38,031 nucleotides of DNA from NCBI GenBank assembly GCA_934563745.1, contig CAKTHE010000023.1, forward strand, positions 1 to 38,031. Direction: 5' to 3'. Shown here one piece after another: positions 32,655-38,031 of this stretch. Position numbers and translations under genes: made by a program. Source of the stretch: an uncultured Dysosmobacter sp. (lineage in GTDB: Bacteria; Bacillota; Clostridia; Oscillospirales; Oscillospiraceae). The notes under the pieces were generated by a model that did not search any database, was not told the DNA's origin, and was given only the letters and a program-made list of their open reading frames with translations. Position 1 is the stretch's first letter. Each line of letters opens with the position of its first letter.

Positions 32655-33902
32655 TTGATTCCAAGCGGGAAACGCGGATACTTTCGGATCGGCCTGGCGG
32701 TTTTTCTGACCGTGGCGGCAATCTTGATTTTTTATGATACCCTTTTTGGAAGCCGGTTTGCGCTGCGGGTGGGCGGCGGCCTGGCTAACGCGCTGGGGCC
32801 GGTGCTGCTGGGGGCGTTTATTGCCTATTTGCTGGCCCCGGTGGTGAATTTTTTTGAGCGGCACCTTTTTGAAAAGCAGCTGGCCCGGGCTCAGGCCGAA
32901 AACCGTCTGTGCGCGATGGGACCCCGGGCGGCCAGCCTGGTGCTGACGTTTGCCATCCTGGGTGTTTTAAGCTATCTGCTGTTGTCGGTCCTGCTGCCGG
33001 AGCTTTATAAAAGCGTGGTGCAGCTGATCGGAAACCTGGAGTCGTACTATTTTACCATCAATTCCTGGATTCAGAATCTGCTCAAGCGCAGTCCGGCGGC
33101 GGAGAGCCGTGTCACGGAGATCCTGGATAATTACTATGACGTGCTGGTGAGCTGGCTGGGGCAGCATGCCCTGCCCCAGGCCCAGATGCTGGTGGAGATG
33201 GTGACCGGGGGCGTTATGGGCATTGTCAGTGCCGCTACGGATCTGATCGTAGGGCTGATCGTGTCCCTTTACCTGCTGGCCACCAAGGAACGCAATGCTG
33301 CCCACTGCCGCAAGCTGCTGTACGGTCTGTTCTCCCGGGAAAATACCGGCTGGATCCTGCGGGGGATCCACCGGGTGGACGGGATCTTCAGCGGCTTTGT
33401 CCGGGGCAAGCTGCTGGACTCGCTGATCATCGGTGTGATCTGCTTTGTGGGCTGCACCATCCTGCACTTCCCCTATACGGTACTCATCAGCGTGATCGTG
33501 GGGGTGACCAACATCATTCCCTTCTTCGGCCCCTTCCTGGGCGCGGTGCCCAGCCTGTTCCTGATTTTGCTGGTGGATCCGATCCAGGCCCTTTATTTCC
33601 TGGTCTTTATCCTGGCGCTCCAGCAGGTGGACGGCAATATCATCGGGCCGAAGATCCTGGGGAACCGCACGGGAATCTCCGGCTTGTGGGTCATTGTGGC
33701 AATCCTGGTGGGCGGACACTTTTTCGGCGTGCTGGGGATGTTCTTCGGCGTGCCGGTGCTGGCCTGCCTGTATACGGCGGCGGCGTTTTTCATCAACACC
33801 CGTCTGCGCCGGCGGAACCTCCCGGTTGCGGCGGAGGCTTACCGGTCTGACGTACCGGAGAAAAATCAGCCGCCCGCTCCGACGGGATCTGCGGATGCGT
33901 AA
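32655..33902 (+). CDS. AI-2E family permease (PerM/YhhT type)
   Basis: A 415-residue membrane protein with about eight helices. Characteristic parts are LGPVLLGAFIAYLLAPVVNFFE near residues 47-68, a helical amphipathic middle, and the conserved C-terminal block with FVRGKLLDSLIIGVICFVGC, ITNIIPFFGPFLGAVP-like VTNIIPFFGPFLGAVPS, and QQVDGNIIGPKILG. Known members export autoinducer-2 or sodium, or serve unknown roles. The start is TTG at 32655 with AGGAGG 8 nt upstream; no in-frame ATG lies close by. It has its own promoter and terminator. Confidence 0.92.
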   Translation: MIPSGKRGYFRIGLAVFLTVAAILIFYDTLFGSRFALRVGGGLANALGPVLLGAFIAYLLAPVVNFFERHLFEKQLARAQAENRLCAMGPRAASLVLTFAILGVLSYLLLSVLLPELYKSVVQLIGNLESYYFTINSWIQNLLKRSPAAESRVTEILDNYYDVLVSWLGQHALPQAQMLVEMVTGGVMGIVSAATDLIVGLIVSLYLLATKERNAAHCRKLLYGLFSRENTGWILRGIHRVDGIFSGFVRGKLLDSLIIGVICFVGCTILHFPYTVLISVIVGVTNIIPFFGPFLGAVPSLFLILLVDPIQALYFLVFILALQQVDGNIIGPKILGNRTGISGLWVIVAILVGGHFFGVLGMFFGVPVLACLYTAAAFFINTRLRRRNLPVAAEAYRSDVPEKNQPPAPTGSADA

Positions 33903-33926
33903 AGATACCGGAACAGCTAAAAATAA

Positions 33927-33956
33927 AGACGGAGCCGACCGGCTCCGTCTTTTTTC
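33927..33956 (+). terminator. Terminator after the AI-2E permease
   Basis: AAGACGGAGCC pairs with GGCTCCGTCTT around GACC and is followed by TTTTTT. Confidence 0.92.
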
Positions 33957-33982
33957 GTAAGCGGGTCCGCGTGAGAAAAAGC

Positions 33983-34011
33983 TTGCAATTTCAAGGAAAA
34001 ACGTGTACACT
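33983..34011 (+). promoter_or_regulatory. Promoter of the peptide ABC transporter operon
   Basis: TTGCAA (33983-33988) and TACACT (34006-34011) are spaced by 17 nt; the start near 34018 leaves about 100 nt of leader without a clear further element. Confidence 0.6.
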
Positions 34012-34119
34012 TTTCGAGGCTTGTGTTATTCTGCAAACCTGCGTCAAAAACTGAATAAAGGAGCCAAATCAACGTGCCCGGCCGACCCTGTGCGGCGGCC
34101 AGGGAAAAGGAGAAACGGT

Positions 34120-35661
34120 ATGAAAAAACGAATTTTGGCGTTCCTGCTTCTGACGGCGCTCGTGAGTGCTGTACTCTGCGGCTGCGGAGACGGCAACCAG
34201 ACGGCGGGCTCGGCAGCGGCTTCCGGCAGCGAACAGGCCGGACGGGATGAGATCACCGTGGGCATTGCCCAGGACCTGGATGAGAGTCTGGATCCCCATA
34301 CGGCGGTTGCGGCAGGAACGAAGGAGATCATGTTCAACGTCTTTGAGGGCCTGATGAAGCCCACGCCGGACGGGGATCTGAAGCCTGCCATTGCAGAGGA
34401 CTATTCCGTATCTGAGGATCGGATGACGTATACCTTTGCGCTGCGGCAGGGTGTGAAGTTCCACAACGGGGAAACGGTGACGGCGGAGGATGTGGTCTAT
34501 TCCATCGAACGCTGCGCCGACACCTCGGACGGGAAAAAGCCCCTGGTGGAGGCGTTTTCTGTTATCGATTCCGTGAAGGCGGAGGATGACCACACGGTCT
34601 CCGTCCACATTCAGGAGCCCAACAATGAGTTCATTTCCTATATGACCACGGCGATCCTGCCCCGGGACTATGACCAGCAGGCCACGGCCCCGGTGGGGAC
34701 GGGCCCGTTCAAGTTTGTCTCCCGCAAGGCACAGGATTCCATCGTGCTGGAGCGGTTTGACGACTATTGGGGCACGCCGGCCTCTTTGAAGAAGGTGACG
34801 CTGAAGGTCATCGAGAATGCCGACAGCCTGATGATGAGCCTGCAGAGCGGCGCCATCGACCTGTGCAAGCACCTGACCAATACCCAGGCGGATCAGCTGG
34901 GGGACGCCTTTACGGTGGAGCAGGGCACCATGAACCTGGTGCAGGCCCTGTACCTGAACAACGCGGCGGCGCCCTTTGACGATGTGCGCGTGCGGCAGGC
35001 CCTTTGCTACGCGGTGGATAAGCAGCAGATCATTGACGTGGCCTTCGACGGATACGGCAGCCCCATCGGCTCCAGCATGTATCCGGCCTTCGGCAAGTAT
35101 TTTGACGAGTCTCTTACGAATTATTATACCCGCGACGTGGAAAAGGCCAAGTCCCTGCTGGCAGAGGCCGGCTATCCGGACGGCTTCTCCATGACGATCA
35201 CGGTGCCCTCCAACTATCAGCCCCATGTGGATACGGCCCAGGTGCTGGTCGAGCAGCTTAAGGAGATCGGCGTGGATGCCAAGATCCAGCTGGTGGAATG
35301 GAGCAGCTGGGTGGATGATGTGTACACCAAGCGCAACTATCAGTCCACCGTGGTGGGCGTGGATGCGTCCAATATGACTGCCCGGGCCCTGCTGGAGCGC
35401 TTTACCTCCACCTACGCCAAGAACTTTATCAATTATTCGAACAGCGATTATGACGCGCTGTTTGCACAGGCTCAGTCCACCTATGACGATGCCCAGCAGG
35501 TGCAGATCTATCAGGAAATGGAACGGAACCTGACGGAAAATGCCGCCAACGTCTATATTCAGGACCTGGCCGATCTGGTGGCCGTGCGCAAGGGCCTGGA
35601 GGGGCTGCAGTTCTATCCGATCTACGTGCTGGACTTTTCCACTCTGCACTGGGCGGAGTGA
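34120..35661 (+). CDS. Oligopeptide/dipeptide-binding lipoprotein (family 5)
   Basis: A 513-residue lipoprotein: signal MKKRILAFLLLTALVSAVLCGC with lipobox LCGC and C22. The family 5 (OppA/DppA/NikA) fold is clear: ITVGIAQDLDESLDPH near residue 45, MFNVFEGLMKPTPDGDLKPAIAEDY, the family signature YTFALRQGVKFHNGETVTAEDVVYSIER, and later FDDVRVRQALCYAVDKQQI. It brings peptide (or, in some relatives, nickel or heme) to DppBCD. AAAAGGAG lies 7 nt before the ATG. The gap to dppB is 128 nt with two strong hairpins, so the binding protein is probably made in excess over the permease. Confidence 0.93.
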   Translation: MKKRILAFLLLTALVSAVLCGCGDGNQTAGSAAASGSEQAGRDEITVGIAQDLDESLDPHTAVAAGTKEIMFNVFEGLMKPTPDGDLKPAIAEDYSVSEDRMTYTFALRQGVKFHNGETVTAEDVVYSIERCADTSDGKKPLVEAFSVIDSVKAEDDHTVSVHIQEPNNEFISYMTTAILPRDYDQQATAPVGTGPFKFVSRKAQDSIVLERFDDYWGTPASLKKVTLKVIENADSLMMSLQSGAIDLCKHLTNTQADQLGDAFTVEQGTMNLVQALYLNNAAAPFDDVRVRQALCYAVDKQQIIDVAFDGYGSPIGSSMYPAFGKYFDESLTNYYTRDVEKAKSLLAEAGYPDGFSMTITVPSNYQPHVDTAQVLVEQLKEIGVDAKIQLVEWSSWVDDVYTKRNYQSTVVGVDASNMTARALLERFTSTYAKNFINYSNSDYDALFAQAQSTYDDAQQVQIYQEMERNLTENAANVYIQDLADLVAVRKGLEGLQFYPIYVLDFSTLHWAE

Positions 35662-35667
35662 TCCAGC

Positions 35668-35687
35668 CGGCGGGCGAGGGCCCGCCG
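35668..35687 (+). other. Hairpin after the binding-protein gene
   Basis: CGGCGGGC pairs with GCCCGCCG around GAGG. No T run follows. It lies 6 nt past the stop, a usual place for an RNA 3' stabiliser that lets the binding-protein message outlast the rest. Confidence 0.6.
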
Positions 35688-35707
35688 CAAAGTTCCCTGC
35701 GCTGAAT

Positions 35708-35741
35708 ATCCCCCGGCCTGCGGAAACGCGGACCGGGGGAT
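35708..35741 (+). other. Second hairpin between binding protein and permease genes
   Basis: ATCCCCCGG (35708-35716) pairs with CCGGGGGAT (35733-35741), with a GCG-GAAA-CGC hairpin nested within. No T run follows. Confidence 0.6.
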
Positions 35742-35789
35742 CGCGGCAGACATGGCCGCGTGCAGCAAAGGCAGGGAGGAGGAAACCGT

Positions 35790-36740
35790 ATGAATCATGT
35801 GATCAAGCGTTTGGCCATGCTGCTGGCAACGATGCTGCTGGTCTCGCTTTTGGCATTTGTTGCCTTTGACCTGATTTCCGGAGACCCGGCCACATCGATG
35901 CTGGGAACCGAGGCGACGCCGGAACGGGTGGCGGCGCTGCGGGAGGAGCTGGGCCTGAACCGCCCGCTGCCGGTTCGTTATGCCGAGTGGCTGCTGGGCT
36001 TTTTCTCCGGGAATCTGGGAATGTCTTATAATTACCGCCAGCCGGTCTGGCAGCTGATCGCACCCAAGATTTTGGTGACGCTGGTTTTAAGTCTGCTGAG
36101 CTTTGTCCTGATTGCGGCGATCTCGATCCCGCTGGGCGTCCGCTCCGCCGGGCAGGCGGGGGAACGGCTTGACGGGCTGCGCACGGCGTTTAACCAGCTC
36201 TGTATGGCGATTCCGCCGGCCTTTTTGGGGATCCTTCTGACCTGGCTGTTCGGAACGATGCTCCACGGCTTTGTGCACGGAAACTTTCCGGACCTGACGG
36301 AGGACCCGCTGGGAGCCCTGCGCTATTTGTTTTTTGCCGCCATTGCCATCGCCGTTCCGCGGATCGCCATGACGGTGCGCATGCTACGCAGCACGATCCT
36401 TTCCGAGATGCGCAAGGACTACGTCCGCACAGCCATCTCCCGGGGGAACGACCGGCGGCATGTGCTGTACGGCCATGTGCTGAAAAACGCCATGGTGCCG
36501 GTGGTAACGTTTCTGGCTCAGACCATGGCCGAGATTGTGGCCGGCAGCATCGTGGTGGAGCAGGTGTTTGCCATTCCGGGTCTGGGACGGATGCTGGTCT
36601 CGTCCATCGCCAACCGGGATTACCCGGTGGTACAGGCGATTGTGGTGATCCTGGCGTTCTGGGTGGTGCTTTCGGGGACCGCGGCGGATCTGATCAGTCA
36701 GCGCATTGATCCGCGCCTGCGGCTGGAGGAAGAGGCATGA
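35790..36740 (+). CDS. dppB: Peptide ABC transporter permease, first subunit
   Basis: A 316-residue permease of the DppB/OppB/NikB family. It begins MNHVIKRLAMLLATMLLVSLL, followed by the SGDPATSMLG segment and LREELGLNRPLPVRYAEWL, both diagnostic. Six helices are likely; the EAA loop lies near DYVRTAISRGNDRRHVLYGHVLKNA. GGAGGAGG precedes the ATG. It overlaps dppC by 4 nt. Confidence 0.94.
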   Translation: MNHVIKRLAMLLATMLLVSLLAFVAFDLISGDPATSMLGTEATPERVAALREELGLNRPLPVRYAEWLLGFFSGNLGMSYNYRQPVWQLIAPKILVTLVLSLLSFVLIAAISIPLGVRSAGQAGERLDGLRTAFNQLCMAIPPAFLGILLTWLFGTMLHGFVHGNFPDLTEDPLGALRYLFFAAIAIAVPRIAMTVRMLRSTILSEMRKDYVRTAISRGNDRRHVLYGHVLKNAMVPVVTFLAQTMAEIVAGSIVVEQVFAIPGLGRMLVSSIANRDYPVVQAIVVILAFWVVLSGTAADLISQRIDPRLRLEEEA

Positions 36741-37546
36741 AAACAAAGAACGCCTATTTTACCGTAGGGCTGACCCTGACAGCTCTGGTCATGGGACTGA
36801 TTGTCCTGGGCTTTTTCTACACGCCTTACGACCCCTCGGCCATGATGACCGGGCCTAAGCTGCAGGGCCCATCCCTAACGCATCTGATGGGAACAGACGG
36901 CTTCGGCCGGGATATTTTCAGCCGGGTGCTCAAGGGCGCGGGGACCACGGCGTCCATCGCGTTTTTCACGGTGGTGATCGGCGCGGTCTGCGGCACGGCT
37001 GTGGGCGCGCTGACCGGATACTTCGGCGGCCGGGCGGATGAGATCCTGATGCGCCTGAACGATGCGCTGACGGCCTTTCCCAGCATCCTGCTGGCGCTGG
37101 TGCTGATTTCTTTGCTGGGGCCGGGAAACAAGTATAACGTGGTGCTGGCCCTGGGGCTGGTTTTTATCCCCAGCTTTGCCCGGGTCAGCCGGACGGCTTA
37201 TGCCGCGCTGCGCCATGTCAATTACATTCAAAGCGCCCGGCTGATGGGGGCTGGCAGCGCCCGGATCCTGCTGGTGCATATTCTGCCCAACACGCTGCAG
37301 GTGCTGCTTCCGGCGGTGACCATCGGCTTCAACAACGCCGTTTTGGCGGAGGCCTCCATGAGCTATCTGGGCATCGGCGTAACGCCGCCGGATGCCTCGC
37401 TGGGTTATATGCTTTCGGAAGCGCAGGGGCTCTTTTCGGCCGCACCCTGGTACGCGGTGGGCGTCGGCCTGGTGATCATTCTGATGGTTTTCAGCGTCGG
37501 CCTTCTGGGCGAGGGCCTTCAGCGCGGCAGCAAGGGGGTGGCGTGA
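36737..37546 (+). CDS. dppC: Peptide ABC transporter permease, second subunit
   Basis: A 269-residue DppC/OppC family permease. The HLMGTDGFGRDIFSRVLKGAG segment (about residue 48) is diagnostic, followed by helices, the EAA loop near NYIQSARLMGAGSARILLVHILPN and the MSYLGIGVTPPDASLGYML region. The ATG overlaps the dppB stop (ATGA); its own stop TGA shares a base with the ATG of dppD. Confidence 0.94.
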   Translation: MKTKNAYFTVGLTLTALVMGLIVLGFFYTPYDPSAMMTGPKLQGPSLTHLMGTDGFGRDIFSRVLKGAGTTASIAFFTVVIGAVCGTAVGALTGYFGGRADEILMRLNDALTAFPSILLALVLISLLGPGNKYNVVLALGLVFIPSFARVSRTAYAALRHVNYIQSARLMGAGSARILLVHILPNTLQVLLPAVTIGFNNAVLAEASMSYLGIGVTPPDASLGYMLSEAQGLFSAAPWYAVGVGLVIILMVFSVGLLGEGLQRGSKGVA

Positions 37547-38031
37547 TGCTGGAGATCCGGGATTTGCATGTAAAATTCCACACCCGGGACCGCGAAGCGG
37601 TGTCCGGGGTATCGCTGACCATCCAGAACGGGGAGATCCTGGGCCTGGTGGGCGAATCCGGCTCCGGAAAATCGGTTACGGCTATGAGCGTGGCCGGCCT
37701 GCTTCCCCGGCGGCAGTGCGCCTATTCCGGCCAGGTGCTGCTGGATGGGAAGGAGCTTCTCCACGCGGACCGGGCCCAGCTGCGCCAGATCCAGGGCAAG
37801 GAGATCGGCGTTGTGTTTCAGGAGCCTATGAGCGCGATGGATCCTTTGATGAAGGTGGGCGAGCAGGTCAGCGAGGTACTGCGTGTGCACACGGATCTGC
37901 CGGCCCAGGAACGGCGCCGCCAGGCGCTTTCCGTGATGGCTGCGGTGGAGCTGCCGGATCCGGAGCGGGTGTATGCGTGCTATCCCCATGAGCTTTCGGG
38001 GGGCATGCTGCAGCGGGCCATGATTGCGGCC
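37546..38031 (+). CDS. dppD: Peptide ABC transporter ATP-binding protein, 5' part
   Basis: The first 162 codons of a DppD/OppD-type ATPase, cut by the window end. Walker A GESGSGKS (36-43), Q-loop FQEPMSAMDPLM (91-102) and signature LSGGMLQR (150-157) are present; Walker B would follow just past the edge. Family members end in a C-terminal domain with a [4Fe-4S] or peptide-specific CPxxxxx loop that cannot be seen. A second ATPase (dppF) is expected next. Confidence 0.93.
   Translation, partial: MLEIRDLHVKFHTRDREAVSGVSLTIQNGEILGLVGESGSGKSVTAMSVAGLLPRRQCAYSGQVLLDGKELLHADRAQLRQIQGKEIGVVFQEPMSAMDPLMKVGEQVSEVLRVHTDLPAQERRRQALSVMAAVELPDPERVYACYPHELSGGMLQRAMIAA

Noticed and set aside
1..38031. CRISPR arrays, insertion sequences, phage genes, tRNA or rRNA genes, attachment sites
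   Set aside because: I found no regularly spaced direct repeats, transposase or integrase motifs, cloverleaf-like sequence or rRNA signatures on either strand.

Overview
The window looks like about 38 kb of chromosome from a GC-rich (roughly 60%) anaerobic Firmicute, probably a gut Clostridia member of the Oscillospiraceae type. That placement is inferred from a T-box leader, an S-layer-homology (SLH) protein, a clostridial feoA-feoA-feoB operon with a FeoB-associated Cys-rich peptide, and strong GGAGG ribosome sites next to TTGACA/TATAAT-type promoters. I see no phage, insertion sequence, CRISPR, tRNA or rRNA; it reads as core metabolism and transport.

Layout. 1-2217 (minus): ilvB and the start of ilvN, preceded by a long leader that encodes a 46-residue peptide packed with Leu/Ile/Val codons and ends in an intrinsic terminator, which is a textbook layout for ribosome-mediated attenuation. 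2420-5968 (plus): ferrous iron uptake, feoA1-feoA2-feoB-Cys-rich peptide-small DtxR-like regulator, with DtxR-type inverted repeats at the promoter and before feoB. 6010-8925 (plus): trkA-trkH potassium uptake. 9016-13806 (minus): leuA-leuC-leuD-leuB behind a T-box leader. 13909-17732 (plus): membrane-fusion protein, ABC ATPase and MacB-like permease. 17851-20602 (plus): SLH surface protein. 20605-21645 (minus): dihydrouridine synthase. 21665-22906 (plus): ferredoxin-fused aldo/keto reductase. 22914-25931 (minus): orphan sugar-binding lipoprotein and 4-alpha-glucanotransferase. 26022-30406 (plus): nitroreductase, class II aldolase, MtnA-type isomerase, DeoD-type phosphorylase and a PhnD-like lipoprotein. 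30361-32583 (minus): lipid kinase, Nudix hydrolase, GNAT. 32592-33956 (plus): AI-2E family permease. 33983-38031 (plus): oligopeptide/dipeptide ABC transporter, cut by the window end.

How the parts work together. ilvBN and leuACDB together make the leucine branch from pyruvate, yet two nearby units use different RNA mechanisms: a leader peptide for ilvBN and a tRNA-sensing T-box for leuACDB. The aldolase, isomerase and nucleoside phosphorylase form a plausible salvage route that would turn 5'-deoxyadenosine or methylthioadenosine into dihydroxyacetone phosphate plus an aldehyde (a 'DHAP shunt'). The feo operon appears to carry its own regulator, whose expected metal ligands are mostly missing.

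The best candidates for something new are the BCAA leader-peptide attenuator, the phosphorylase-isomerase-aldolase cassette, and the feo operon with its atypical regulator and operators. All functions are read from sequence motifs alone; no database search was run.
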